A stretch of 64,000 nucleotides of DNA from Mariniphaga sp041684965. GTDB lineage: Bacteria; Bacteroidota; Bacteroidia; Bacteroidales; Prolixibacteraceae. Each line of letters begins with the position of its first letter. Position 1 is the first letter of the stretch. Below are positions 44,117-53,904 of the stretch, one piece after another. The position numbers and the translations under genes are program-made. The notes under the pieces are model-generated. The model made no database searches, was not told where the DNA came from, and worked only from the letters and a program-made list of their open reading frames with translations. The DNA lies in NCBI GenBank assembly GCA_041684965.1, contig JAWLGR010000005.1:62001-126000 (forward strand), read 5' to 3'.

Positions 44117-45118
44117 TTATTCTTTCGAATTTCTTAGTTGCAAATTTTCAATCCGAATTTCATCGTATTCAAAATCTTCGATTACCAGGAAGAATTTATG
44201 GTTTTTAACATTTGAAATAGATCCCACCAGCGTATTGTTGAGATAAACCAACCGGTCAAACGGGTAATCATAAATAATTTTAACATTTACTCCCAGTTGA
44301 AGGTCAAGGTTCGGAATATCAATTTCTCCGTATTGAAAACTCATTACGCCATTTTCAAAGGTCATTTTCCGGTATGTTGAGTTGCTTTGGATATTAAAAC
44401 ATACACCCGCTTTCGGAAGTTTCTCCTGAAAATCTCCCCAGTTCATCATGTTTTCAGATGCATTAAATACAAAACCTATGGATGGCATGGAGGTTTTGCT
44501 ATCAGATTTCAAATTGAAATTAATTTCGGGGAATTCAGGCAAATCCCTATTCAGTTTTAACCATCTCATCATTTCTGTATCATGGCCTTTAAAGCTAATA
44601 GCATTTTCATTTAGCCTGGTCCACTTTCCAGTACCGCTCCAGTTTTTACCAAAAAATGAATAGTTTACAGGTGCACACGATTCAAAATAAATATTGTAAG
44701 CAAGTTGCTGGTTGAAATCCCCACTGAGTTTCGTTATTAAATAATAATCATCTGTTTTATTTGCGGTAAAAAAGATTTCAGAAACATTATTTATCAGTTG
44801 ACTTTTCGATATGGTATCCATTTTTGAATTCAACAAATGCATTTCGATATTGGTGATCAGCAAGTCTTTTTGAATGCAAAAAACGTGATACTTTTCACCC
44901 GCTTCCAACGGAAGCTTATAAACATGCTTATCATGCTTATCCGAAAAAGCATTTCGGTAGAAATTATCACCTTCCGGCGACTGGTAAGTGTTAAAGTCCG
45001 TATTTATTTCCAGGGGAATGCTTTTATGATTTTTTAGCAACGAATCAATATCATCCTTTGAACAGGAAGTAAAAACTCCTGAAATTACTAACAGGAAAAT
45101 TGATTTGATAATTTTCAT
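44117..45118 (-). CDS. lipoprotein, unknown function
   Basis: 333 residues. Lipoprotein signal: IFLLVISGVFTSCSKDD, lipobox VFTSC. The N-terminal 140 residues look beta-rich (HVYKLPLEAGEKYHVFCI; DYYLITKLSGDFNQQLAYNIYFE). The C-terminal half looks like a concanavalin-type lectin region (NWSGTGKWTRLNENAISFKG; VKIIYDYPFDRLVYLNNTLVGS; IEDFEYDEIRIENL). No catalytic motif recognised. Isolated on the minus strand. Function unknown. Confidence 0.7.
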   Translation of the reverse strand: MKIIKSIFLLVISGVFTSCSKDDIDSLLKNHKSIPLEINTDFNTYQSPEGDNFYRNAFSDKHDKHVYKLPLEAGEKYHVFCIQKDLLITNIEMHLLNSKMDTISKSQLINNVSEIFFTANKTDDYYLITKLSGDFNQQLAYNIYFESCAPVNYSFFGKNWSGTGKWTRLNENAISFKGHDTEMMRWLKLNRDLPEFPEINFNLKSDSKTSMPSIGFVFNASENMMNWGDFQEKLPKAGVCFNIQSNSTYRKMTFENGVMSFQYGEIDIPNLDLQLGVNVKIIYDYPFDRLVYLNNTLVGSISNVKNHKFFLVIEDFEYDEIRIENLQLRNSKE

Positions 45119-45370
45119 TTCTTTTTTTAGTATTTGATTGAAATAGCTTTATTTTAATAATCCAACATCAACAAAATTTTGCCTGTAACAGGTAGACGAG
45201 ATTTAAAGTAAATGTAAAAAAAAAATATCACTTTTTGATTTCCCCAAAAATTAGATCTGTACTATTTTTTTCATTGCTGTTTAGTTGGATTAACCAGACT
45301 TCAATGTTCAGGTTTTTCGGGTTATAACCCCGGAATTGGTGATTGATTTTTTAGATTAATTCCGCTAAAA
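45119..45370. other. intergenic region upstream of lipoprotein gene
   Basis: About 250 nt of AT-rich sequence. One GGGTTATAACCCC-like inverted repeat near 45320-45334 has no T-run. No gene seen. Confidence 0.35.
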
Positions 45371-45410
45371 AAAAGAAAAAGGAACCCACCGGATTCCCTT
45401 TTTTATCTTT
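45371..45410 (-). terminator. intrinsic terminator after tryptophanase-like gene
   Basis: Inverted arms AAAAAGGAA (45376-45384) and TTCCCTTTTT (45394-45403) around a 9-nt loop. T-rich on either strand, 30 to 70 nt past the stop at 45442. Confidence 0.65.
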
Positions 45411-45441
45411 TTATACTGATTAATCGCTGCTCTGTATTTGT

Positions 45442-46902
45442 TTACAACGACTCTCCAAAATCTTCTTTAAATTTTGCCATCAGTTTTTCCGGCCAGTCGG
45501 ATTTAGCTTTTAACCGGCCCATGAAGAAGCGCAGCAAAGCAGGTTCTTCTATCCACTCAAGCCCTCCAACTAAATCGCGGTTATCGAAAAGCCATTTTAC
45601 CCGGTCGACCATGAACATAGTTTGCGAGAGGGTAAATACTCTTCTTGGAAATGCAAGCCGAAGCAATTCCACATCAGCAAGAATATCGTTGCCATTTTCA
45701 TCGCGTACACTCGAGATGGTGCCGCGTTCCATGCCGCGGATTCCAGAAATAATAAACAGTGCTGAAGCCAATGCCCCGGCAGGGTATTCATTTTGCGGGA
45801 CGTGGGGTAAGAACCCTTTTGCATCGATGTGGCAACCCAATGCTCCCGGAGGAGTTATTACGGGAATTCCTGCATCATCGAGCTGGTTTACGGCATAGGC
45901 AATAAACGAGGGCGACTGGCTGATAACGGTTTCGTCGCATGTTTCATTTATACCAACTGCCATGGCTTCAATTTCACGTACCGACATCCCGCCATAAGTA
46001 AGGAATCCTTCATACAATACCAGCAAATCCCGCATTTTCATGTAAAGGTCCCTGCTGTCGGTTACAATCCCTCCACCTCTTGTGGAGCTTACCTTCCGGC
46101 TCGAGAAGTAAATAAGGTCGGAATAACTGCACATTTCGCGCAGGATGTCTTTTATGTCTGAATTTTTAAATTCTTCCTCCCGTTGTTTGATGAAATAGGC
46201 ATTTTCGCCTATTAAGCTTGCATCAAGGACCATCATGGTATCGTTTTCCTGGCAGATTTTTTTCACATCCCGCATGTTCTGCATCGAAAAGGGTTGCCCT
46301 CCGATCAGGTTCGTTGAAGCTTCCATACGGACAAAGGCGACTCTTTCTTTACCATATTCCTTATAAACGGCTTTCAATTTTTCAATGTCGATGTTTCCTT
46401 TGAAAGGTTTGTTGCTTTTAATTTCCAATGCATCGTCGGCATAAATTTCAAGAACTTTACCCCCGTTTAGTTCCATATGTTCCTTGGTGGTGGTAAAATG
46501 ATAATTCATTGGAATAACATCCCCTTTTTTGATGAAAGCCTGTGACACAATATTTTCAGCTGCCCTTCCCTGGTGAGCAGGCAAAACGTAATGCTTCCCG
46601 AATACATCACGAAGGGCAGCCTCCATACGATAAAAACTTTGTGACCCTGCATAGGCATCGTCGGCCTGCAACATTGAAGAAACCTGGTTGTCGCTCATGG
46701 CATTGGTACCTGAGTCGGTAAGCATATCCAGAAAGATGTCTTTTGTATTCAGTAAAAACGTATTGAATCCTGCTTCTTCCATTGCAGTTTTACGTTCTTC
46801 GATGGGTTTCAGGAAAAGCTTTTGAACAATTCTGACTTTATGAAGCTCTACAGGAATCGACTGGCCCTTGTAAAACCGGATAGTGCCGTTTTGATCTGTC
46901 AT
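45442..46902 (-). CDS. tryptophanase/tyrosine phenol-lyase-like beta-eliminating lyase
   Basis: 486 residues, cytoplasmic PLP enzyme. Family enzymes split L-tryptophan to indole, pyruvate and ammonia, or tyrosine to phenol. Shared blocks: LTDSGTNAMSDNQ, DAYAGSQSFYRM, PAHQGRAAENIV, FKGNIDIEKLKAV, LIGGQPFSMQNMR and YEGFLTYGGMSVREIEAMAVG. The PLP lysine loop reads YFSSRKVSSTRGGGIVT where tryptophanases have MSAKKD and NMGG, and the C-terminal GGHAIFVDA region reads GALGCHIDAKGF. These changes make the substrate doubtful. Possible minus-strand promoter: CAAA (46969-46972) and TAAAGATA (46939-46946), 22 nt apart. Confidence 0.8.
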   Translation of the reverse strand: MTDQNGTIRFYKGQSIPVELHKVRIVQKLFLKPIEERKTAMEEAGFNTFLLNTKDIFLDMLTDSGTNAMSDNQVSSMLQADDAYAGSQSFYRMEAALRDVFGKHYVLPAHQGRAAENIVSQAFIKKGDVIPMNYHFTTTKEHMELNGGKVLEIYADDALEIKSNKPFKGNIDIEKLKAVYKEYGKERVAFVRMEASTNLIGGQPFSMQNMRDVKKICQENDTMMVLDASLIGENAYFIKQREEEFKNSDIKDILREMCSYSDLIYFSSRKVSSTRGGGIVTDSRDLYMKMRDLLVLYEGFLTYGGMSVREIEAMAVGINETCDETVISQSPSFIAYAVNQLDDAGIPVITPPGALGCHIDAKGFLPHVPQNEYPAGALASALFIISGIRGMERGTISSVRDENGNDILADVELLRLAFPRRVFTLSQTMFMVDRVKWLFDNRDLVGGLEWIEEPALLRFFMGRLKAKSDWPEKLMAKFKEDFGESL

Positions 46903-47134
46903 TTGAAGTTGATTTAAAATTACAGTTATAAAAAATTTTAAAGATATATTTTACAAAATGAAATTTGGCAAAAATAAGAAAAGAGTTTTTAACTGAAAAT
47001 TTAATTTGAATTTTGTGTAGTCTGATCTGTTGATGAATTTTTTCAGATGGCTCTAATCGGTTGGAGAATGTTGTTTTGCAACCTGCTTCAACTTTTGAAG
47101 ACTTTTTCCTTTTTCATATTCATTCAGGGGCAGG

Positions 47135-47617
47135 TTATAAATCAGCATGGATTAATGCAAGTATTTTTTCAAGCCAGCGGGCATCGGTTTCATCAAATGC
47201 TTTTTTATCAGTGCTGTCAACATCAAGCACGCCGATAAGTTCCCCATACTGGTTCCTGAATGGTATAACAATTTCGGAATTGGAGCGGGAATCACAGGCA
47301 ATATGCCCCGGAAACTGATGTACATCCTCAACGATTACTGTTTCATTCCTGTTGAAAGCAGCCCAGCATACACCTTTATTTTTTTCAAGAATCTGACATG
47401 CCACGGGACCCTGATACATCTGTACAGTCATCTCCCCATTCTCCGGCATGTAAAAACCTGTCCAGAAAAAATTATCCATCTTGTGGTGCAGTAATGCCAA
47501 TACAGTTGCCATTCTGGCATTGATGCTTCTGCTTTTTTGAAGAAGTCCGGCCAGTTGTGTAAATATACGGGCATATCTGCCTTCTTTTTTATTTAGTTCC
47601 ATTTTTAATATTCTCAT
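47135..47617 (-). CDS. free methionine-(R)-sulfoxide reductase (GAF)
   Basis: 160 residues (a second ATG five codons in is possible). fRMsr reduces free methionine-R-sulfoxide in the cytoplasm using a cysteine relay. The GAF fold shows NFFWTGFYMPENGEMTV, YQGPVACQIL (C74), GVCWAAFNRNETV (C84), VHQFPGHIACDSRSNSEIVIPF (C108) and GVLDVDSTDKKAFDE. The three cysteines at these spacings match the known enzyme. Divergent from the DUF4870 gene across 59 nt. Confidence 0.93.
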   Translation of the reverse strand: MRILKMELNKKEGRYARIFTQLAGLLQKSRSINARMATVLALLHHKMDNFFWTGFYMPENGEMTVQMYQGPVACQILEKNKGVCWAAFNRNETVIVEDVHQFPGHIACDSRSNSEIVIPFRNQYGELIGVLDVDSTDKKAFDETDARWLEKILALIHADL

Positions 47618-47676
47618 TGATTAGGACAGCGAAAAAACAAAAAATCATTAATTTAGACGCATCAATTTAGAAAAAT

Positions 47677-48051
47677 ATGCAGAGAATAGTAGATGATGAA
47701 AAAGAAAAAACCTGGGGTATGCTTACCCATCTGCTGGCACTTTCCATTTTCATTGGTATACCATTTGGGAATGTCGTTGGTCCGCTGATTATTTATCTTA
47801 TAAAAAAGGATGAGTATGAATTTGTCAGGGAGCAGGGGAGGGAAGTGCTGAATTTTCAGATAACCTGGTCGTTGATATTTATTGTTTCAGCTATTTTAAT
47901 ATTTATCGGAATTGGGATTTTAATGCTGATAGCTTTTGGAGTGGCATGGCTGGTCCTGGTAATTGTGGGGACTGTATCAGCCAGCAATGGGAATTCCTAT
48001 AAATATCCTTTCTCTATCAATTTTTTCCGTGAAACGGAATTTTTAAAATAA
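47677..48051 (+). CDS. DUF4870 membrane protein
   Basis: 124 residues with three or four membrane helices (LTHLLALSIFIGIPFGNVVGPLIIYLI; WSLIFIVSAILIFIGIGILMLIAFGVAWLVLVIVG). The charged loop KKDEYEFVREQGREVLNFQ is the DUF4870 hallmark. The family lacks a known function. It ends before the hisS promoter on the same strand. Confidence 0.88.
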   Translation: MQRIVDDEKEKTWGMLTHLLALSIFIGIPFGNVVGPLIIYLIKKDEYEFVREQGREVLNFQITWSLIFIVSAILIFIGIGILMLIAFGVAWLVLVIVGTVSASNGNSYKYPFSINFFRETEFLK

Positions 48052-48165
48052 TCACATATATGCTTTTTAAATCTCTTGTGGTATTCCGGCTATTCATATG
48101 AATTTTAAGGTTTATCAAAATTTCAAATCTCCCGTTAATATCCCGGCAGGCTCATTTTAAATTCT

Positions 48166-48173
48166 TATTTTTG
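48166..48173 (+). promoter_or_regulatory. -7 box for hisS
   Basis: TATTTTTG at 48166-48173 fits TAnnTTTG, 22 nt before the hisS ATG at 48196. No clear TTTG at the expected distance. Confidence 0.5.
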
Positions 48174-48195
48174 TCGCCTTAAAATACAACGAACA

Positions 48196-49563
48196 ATGGC
48201 ACAGAAACCATCTATCCCTAAAGGTACACGTGATTTTTTACCGGCAGAAGTGGTAAAACGGAATTATATCTTCGATACAATAAGGGAGGTATTCCGGTTG
48301 TATGGTTTTCAGCCCATAGAAACGCCTGCTATGGAAAATCTTTCCACTCTTATGGGAAAGTATGGGGAGGAAGGCGATAAGCTGCTCTTTAAAATTTTAA
48401 ATTCGGGTGACTTTATTTCAAAAGTCCCTGAAGAACTGATAGATGAAAAGGATTCCGGAAAGCTTACACCACATATTTCTGAAAAAGGATTGCGCTATGA
48501 TTTAACCGTTCCTTTTGCCCGGTTTGTAGTCCAGTACAGAAATGAACTGGATTTTCCCTTCAGACGGTACCAGATACAACCTGTTTGGCGTGCCGACCGT
48601 CCACAAAAAGGACGTTACCGTGAATTTTATCAGTGCGATGCCGATGTTATCGGAAGCAACAGTTTGCTAAATGAAGCTGAGCTTATTAAAATGGTAGACG
48701 ATGTATTTGGCAGGTTACAGATAAACACTGTGGTCAAGGTAAACAACCGGAAGATTCTCGCCGGGATTGCTGAAATCATTGGAGAGCACCAGCGGCTGAC
48801 TGATATTACGGTAGCCATCGATAAGCTGGAAAAAATTGGCCGGGATAAAGTAAACCAGGAATTGGCAGAGAAAGGTGTAGCCCTGGAAGCCATTGAAAAG
48901 TTACAGCCTATACTGTCTCTTGAGGGAGGAACTTCTGAAAAGTTAAACAAACTGGATGCTCTGCTTGCTTCTTCTGCGGCGGGTTTGAAAGGCGTAACTG
49001 AAATGAAAACATTGTTCGGATACATTAACATGTTAAACCTCAAAACACAGGTAGAGCTGGACCTTACCCTGGCCCGTGGCTTAAATTACTATACCGGAGC
49101 CATTATCGAAGTTAAAACCACCGATATGGAAATAGGAAGCATCTGCGGGGGAGGCCGCTACGATGACTTAACCGGTATCTTCGGTCTTCCGGATGTTTCA
49201 GGTGTAGGCATTTCATTTGGCGCTGAACGAATTTTTGACGTGTTGGAACATCTGAACCTATACCCGCAGGATACAATACAGGGGACACGCGTAATGTTTG
49301 TTAATTTTGGTGAAAGAGAAGAGGCATATTGCCTGCCATTATTGGCAGAACTGCGAAAGCAGGGAATCAATTCAGAAATATTTCCTGAGAATGCAAAAAT
49401 GAAAAAGCAGATGAATTATGCCAATAAAAAGCAAATTCCATTTGTAGTTTTGGCTGGCGAATCAGAAATGAAGACTCAAAAATATACGCTCAAAGAGATG
49501 GAATCCGGCACACAACATGTTGTTTCTGCAGATGAGCTGATTAAGATTATTGCTCATACATAA
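48196..49563 (+). CDS. hisS: histidyl-tRNA synthetase
   Basis: 455 residues. It charges tRNA-His. Class II motifs: KGTRDFLPAEV at the N-terminus, FRRYQIQPVWRADRPQKGRYREFYQCDADVIG (motif 2, about 115-150), RGLNYYTGAIIEV (histidine-binding, about 295) and GGGRYDDLTGIFG followed by GVGISFGAERI (motif 3). The anticodon-binding domain is about 365-455. Intact and of usual length. Confidence 0.97.
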   Translation: MAQKPSIPKGTRDFLPAEVVKRNYIFDTIREVFRLYGFQPIETPAMENLSTLMGKYGEEGDKLLFKILNSGDFISKVPEELIDEKDSGKLTPHISEKGLRYDLTVPFARFVVQYRNELDFPFRRYQIQPVWRADRPQKGRYREFYQCDADVIGSNSLLNEAELIKMVDDVFGRLQINTVVKVNNRKILAGIAEIIGEHQRLTDITVAIDKLEKIGRDKVNQELAEKGVALEAIEKLQPILSLEGGTSEKLNKLDALLASSAAGLKGVTEMKTLFGYINMLNLKTQVELDLTLARGLNYYTGAIIEVKTTDMEIGSICGGGRYDDLTGIFGLPDVSGVGISFGAERIFDVLEHLNLYPQDTIQGTRVMFVNFGEREEAYCLPLLAELRKQGINSEIFPENAKMKKQMNYANKKQIPFVVLAGESEMKTQKYTLKEMESGTQHVVSADELIKIIAHT

Positions 49564-49913
49564 TTCCAGGTAAGTATTTACCGGAGACCTTTAGACAATA
49601 GATTATTGGGCAAAGATAATTCCGGTTGAAATTAAACATAATTTGTCAGCCTTTACCATTTATCATAAAGTGATAGGCATGCTTGTTCCCAAAAACAAGT
49701 TCAACGTGTATTTCGCGTAATGATAAGGATAACGAATACTAGATTTTTTTTTATCATTCTATCGATATTCCTGATTCTTAGGCTTAACTTTTCAACAGTA
49801 CCAACCCTTAAAAATATATCCAGTCTCTGATACTCAACTCTGGGTCAGTAAATAAGGTATAAGAAGTTTCCGGGTTTCCGGATGTACCAAACTTAATTCT
49901 CCGCTCTCTCAAA
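49564..49913. other. intergenic region after hisS
   Basis: 350 nt. One small inverted repeat CTTGTT / AACAAG near 49681-49702. No gene seen. Array 2 follows. Confidence 0.35.
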
Positions 49914-50006
49914 CTCGGTACAAATTCGGTATATATTCGGTACAAATTCGATAAATCGCGAATTTATATCGAATTTATATCGAATTTATTACGAATATAA
50001 TCTGAA
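49914..50006. repeat. ladder palindrome 2: TTCG/CGAA steps at 11-bp spacing
   Basis: CTCG at 49914, TTCG at 49925, 49936 and 49947, an 8-nt centre (49951-49958), then CGAA at 49959, 49970, 49981 and 49992, and TGAA at 50003. Steps are exactly 11 bp apart. The 22 nt at 49953-49974 are identical to 34926-34947 of copy 1. Spacers pair better than in copy 1 (about five of seven bases in the two inner spacers, mostly GTACAAA or GTATATA with TTTATAT). It lies between convergent hisS and a minus-strand metallophosphoesterase gene. Function unknown. Confidence 0.9.
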
Positions 50007-50221
50007 TTTACAGATAACCTCTAAGGAAGCCGGTTTGTGTCTGATGATAAGAAGCAGATAGGGAAGGAACAGGTATTTTTCACTGTCCATACACGACTAT
50101 GGACTTAACCAGATACACGTAAATTGTTAATGGTTCATGAAATGCCGGCAGGAATATTCCCAAACATTTTTAATTGGCCCCTGTTGGTAAAAAGCCAGTT
50201 TGCAGGCAACTTGATTTTGAA

Positions 50222-51343
50222 TCAGGGTTTGCTGTCAATTCTTATGACCAGTCCACTTTTATCGATAACTTTTCCATTTTCCAATGTAAAAATCACTTTA
50301 CCCAAATACACCGGATGCGTATCAGAAACAAAATGCAGATTTCCTCCGGCATGAGCAATTAATACAGAATTTTCAACCAACGATTCTTCAAGCAAATCGT
50401 GGGTATGCCCTCCTATAATGGCATCGATTACCGAAAAGTCATTCGCCAGCAGAATATCTTTTTGGAGACCGAGGTGTGACAGAATTACAAAAACATCAGA
50501 GGAGTCTTTCAACGGCAGATATTCTTTTATTGTTTGGTTGAGGTCAAGTTCTCTCACTCCTTCCCTTATTGTATTATTATTGGACAAACCTAAAACTGCA
50601 ATCCTCCTCATGGTTGAAGTTTTTAGCATTTTATAAGGATCGGGTAGTGGTAATTTATCTGTTGTAATTTCAATATTTGCTGCAAGAATTGGGAATCTTG
50701 CTGCTTCGAGGGCAATTCGTGTGTGATTGTTGATGTATGCAAACTCATGGTTTCCCAATGTCATCAGGTCATATCCCAGTTCATTCATTTTTTGAATCAT
50801 CTGCATCGCCCGTTCTCCGTACCATGCGGTATCTTTAACCGTACTGTAATTTACAATCCACCGGTGGGCATGTTTTACAAAAACGTCACCTGCATCAAAC
50901 AAAAAAACGTCGTCATACCTGGCCCTGGTTTCTTCCAGCATTTTTGTCAATTCATCCTGTTGGTTCAAATCAAAATGCCTGTCATTTGTATGCAGAATTA
51001 CTATTTTTTCTATTACGGGATAAGTTATATCAATCTTGTCATTTAATCTGTCAGCAGAAAGGAAAACTCTTCCTGCGCCTTGTTCACCAATGATTTCCAA
51101 AATATAGGAACGGTTAGATCGCACCTTGAACCCGAATAAGCCATCTTCCCGGAGAGCAGTATGCTTGTGTTGTATGATTTGATCTGCTTCACCGATTAAA
51201 TAAAGTTTTAATTCAAGGTCTTCTTCCTTGTTGGCTGACTGATTGTAAATTTTGCCCGATAATTTTATATCTTGCTCATTACAGGCAACAGCAAACAACA
51301 AAAAGGCGATTATAATAAGTGCATTCCAACCTTTTCCATTCAT
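50222..51343 (-). CDS. 5'-nucleotidase-like metallophosphoesterase lipoprotein
   Basis: 373 residues. N-terminal lipoprotein signal (ALIIIAFLLFAVACNEQ), then a small beta-sandwich (about 25-110), then the metallophosphoesterase core: ILHTNDRHFDL (about 115-125), FLFDAGDVF, TLGNHEFAY (about 195), VILSHLGLQ and IGGHTHDLL (about 320). It has the metal motifs of the 5'-nucleotidase/UDP-sugar hydrolase group but lacks the C-terminal domain that holds the substrate. Likely periplasmic or outer-membrane. It is 88 nt downstream of the heparinase-like gene and may share its transcript. Confidence 0.85.
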   Translation of the reverse strand: MNGKGWNALIIIAFLLFAVACNEQDIKLSGKIYNQSANKEEDLELKLYLIGEADQIIQHKHTALREDGLFGFKVRSNRSYILEIIGEQGAGRVFLSADRLNDKIDITYPVIEKIVILHTNDRHFDLNQQDELTKMLEETRARYDDVFLFDAGDVFVKHAHRWIVNYSTVKDTAWYGERAMQMIQKMNELGYDLMTLGNHEFAYINNHTRIALEAARFPILAANIEITTDKLPLPDPYKMLKTSTMRRIAVLGLSNNNTIREGVRELDLNQTIKEYLPLKDSSDVFVILSHLGLQKDILLANDFSVIDAIIGGHTHDLLEESLVENSVLIAHAGGNLHFVSDTHPVYLGKVIFTLENGKVIDKSGLVIRIDSKP

Positions 51344-51431
51344 TCACATTTCTTTAATACGATTAACCTGATACCAGATAGATTTTAAAACCAAATTAAA
51401 CGGAAACATCAATTATTCAAAGGAAAGGAAT

Positions 51432-53753
51432 TTAATTTTCATAGATTGCCATTTCTTTTTTTATTTTTCTGTTTTCAGTGAGTTTTGAATCTACCATTAA
51501 TTTTGCATTACCATCAGGTAACCAGGCTCTTCCTTCTGCCGGCAAAGGTGGTAACCCAATCCTTGCACGACGTTTGCCGGAAACAGATAATAATTTTTTA
51601 TTGGCAGAAACGCTTCCGGTTTGCTGATTCATCACAAGCGTCTTACCATCAAACAACAGCTTTGTTCCATCACCCATCAAATAACCTGTTATATTTTGAT
51701 CTGAATCAATTCTTACCACTGCAAGCAGGGCATCGGTAGCCATTTTACCACAAATGAATTCTGTACCGGGCTCATCTTTCAATTCCTCAGGTTGCCAGAA
51801 TATATAATCAGTAAATTCATCGCCTTCAACTATTAGGCTATATCCTTTTCCATTACCAACAGGTTCGGGGCCTTTTTTAAACTTCGGTTGAGAATATCCT
51901 TTTTCCCATGCTGCGCCGATTGCAAAATACTGCACCCGATTTCCATGCTGTCTTACTTTCGTCAGGCCCAGTTTTGTTTCGTGCCGGTGACCGTGGCTGG
52001 ATGCAATTTCAAAATTAACTTCTGGTTCAAAGGGAGTAAGAAATCCAATAGCGCAATTTGCTTTTTCTCCGGGAATAATTAATGGATTCTCCAAAGTTCC
52101 ATCCCCTCCTGCCAATTCCAGCGCTTTACTGTACCATAACCAATCGTAAGTGTGTGTGTTGTCATCACTTTTCTGAATGTCATCTATCATTATCACATAA
52201 GGATTGGCGCCTTGTTTTACGAACAACCCGTAGCGGTCTGCCCGTATGGCAGGAGTTGCTTCTTTTAAGGATCGATCTTTATACGACAGGGCTGCATCAC
52301 CACGAACATAATCGGCGAAATGGCCTGTCCCTACACCTGTCATAAAACCGTCGACTGAGCAATCATCACCCGCACCATTGATTGCATCATTTCCGGGTGC
52401 ACCGCCGCCATCTATAATAACAATATTATGTTCCCAATCTACACCGTGCAGTGAATCCTGATAAGGATAGAGATTCGCATGCGTTGCAAATTCTTCCCCG
52501 AAAGCATTAAAAAGAAAAGTGTTCATGTCGTAATGCTGGTGATTAGCTCCGGCATGCCTGGTGACAAAAGCAAAATAAGCTGCATCTTCATTATCCCATT
52601 CCGAACGGGCATACAGATAACCAGCTTTATCAGGTGTAATTTCAAAGTAATAAGATGTATACAGATCTTGTTCTCCCGCGCTTAATGGTTCAATCTCTGA
52701 AGGATAAAAAATGAATGCTAAAACTGGATTTAACCGTTCACGGTCTGTATTTTTTAAAAATGTATGGAGGCCGGCTCTATCGTTTAGTTCACGAATCCCA
52801 AAAAGATAAATTGCCTGGAATACCCGGCGTCCATAACTGGTATTGTCTCCAATGGGACCTTCTCCGCCATGAGGCATCCATTGAAAACGTTGGTAATGCA
52901 TTGCATTAACGGCACCACTTCCGGTAATAATATCAGGCCCGCCGTTACGACGGAGAGCTTCTGCAAACATAGTCGGATTTTTATGGTAATGTGCATAACA
53001 GGGCCCTTCGTAACATATGCCATTCTGCCGCCAGCTTGTGGGATAATAGTTTTCCCTGATGCGTGTCAATGCACTGTTTAACCACAATTCAAACTCCGGA
53101 TGATCCGCTTCTGCCTGGATGGCAACACACAGTAACCCCAATGCACCCACAGGAATAGCACCGCAGTTGTAGCTTGCATCCCTCCACCAGTTTTTTTCTG
53201 TATGCTCATAAAGAGCCTTGCACCAGAGCTCCAGTTTATCCACTATTTCTGTCCGTTCCTCTTCGCTCATTAACTGATACAGCCAGTCGTATCCGAAAGC
53301 AAATGCTTTTGGCCAGTGTTCGGTTTCAAAAAAGCTTATGTCTTTTTCAAAATAAAACTTTTGAGGATCGATTTCCAGAAGCATTTTTTTCATTTGTGCC
53401 AGCGCTTCATAGCCTTTTTGCTCATCCCCTTCAACCTGGTAAATTAATGCTTTTGCATTCATCTCCATTCCCTCCCTGGTCCATTCACCTCCCATCGTCC
53501 AACTATCGGCCTGTTGCTTTATTTTTTGCCACATCTCGCCGGGTAATCCTGTACCTTTTGTCTTCTGTTTCAATTCTTCAATCTCCTGACTGGTAAAAAG
53601 CAGGGATGGATGAGTTCCTGGTTCTACTTTAATATATTGTTTTTTTTGAGTAATAACTTCCCCCTGGTTTCCTTTCAGCCAGGCTGATGCAAAAAAAACT
53701 AGAAGTACGAGGCTTCCGGCAATAATTATTGTAGTCATGGATTTTATCTTCAT
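51432..53753 (-). CDS. heparinase II/III family polysaccharide lyase
   Basis: 773 residues. N-terminal hydrophobic anchor (MTTIIIAGSLVLLVFFASAWL). The (alpha/alpha) toroid domain (about 40-380) includes EHWPKAFAFGYDWLYQLM, YNCGAIPVGALG and GICYEGPCYAHYH. The C-terminal beta domain has RHAGANHQHYDMNTFLFNAFGEEFATHANLYP (His cluster near 415-425 that may bind metal) and WEHNIVIIDGGGAPGND. The family cleaves uronic-acid glycans such as heparan sulfate, alginate or chondroitin by beta-elimination. The exact glycan is not fixed. Part of the surface glycan cluster with genes up to 64 kb. Confidence 0.88.
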   Translation of the reverse strand: MKIKSMTTIIIAGSLVLLVFFASAWLKGNQGEVITQKKQYIKVEPGTHPSLLFTSQEIEELKQKTKGTGLPGEMWQKIKQQADSWTMGGEWTREGMEMNAKALIYQVEGDEQKGYEALAQMKKMLLEIDPQKFYFEKDISFFETEHWPKAFAFGYDWLYQLMSEEERTEIVDKLELWCKALYEHTEKNWWRDASYNCGAIPVGALGLLCVAIQAEADHPEFELWLNSALTRIRENYYPTSWRQNGICYEGPCYAHYHKNPTMFAEALRRNGGPDIITGSGAVNAMHYQRFQWMPHGGEGPIGDNTSYGRRVFQAIYLFGIRELNDRAGLHTFLKNTDRERLNPVLAFIFYPSEIEPLSAGEQDLYTSYYFEITPDKAGYLYARSEWDNEDAAYFAFVTRHAGANHQHYDMNTFLFNAFGEEFATHANLYPYQDSLHGVDWEHNIVIIDGGGAPGNDAINGAGDDCSVDGFMTGVGTGHFADYVRGDAALSYKDRSLKEATPAIRADRYGLFVKQGANPYVIMIDDIQKSDDNTHTYDWLWYSKALELAGGDGTLENPLIIPGEKANCAIGFLTPFEPEVNFEIASSHGHRHETKLGLTKVRQHGNRVQYFAIGAAWEKGYSQPKFKKGPEPVGNGKGYSLIVEGDEFTDYIFWQPEELKDEPGTEFICGKMATDALLAVVRIDSDQNITGYLMGDGTKLLFDGKTLVMNQQTGSVSANKKLLSVSGKRRARIGLPPLPAEGRAWLPDGNAKLMVDSKLTENRKIKKEMAIYEN

Positions 53754-53904
53754 ATTCTTTTCCCTCCGGTTTTGTTTATATGTTATTTAATTTTTCAATA
53801 ATTTGCCACAAAATTTTAACAAAAATGATGTTCAAATTTTTTTTTCTGCAATCTCCTGCTATTGCCCCAGGTGAGCGGAAAGTGCTTTAAATTTATCTGT
53901 TAAA

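Noticed and set aside
45315..45336. GGGTTATAACCCC inverted repeat
   Set aside because: Short, AT-poor stem with no T-run; no gene end next to it.
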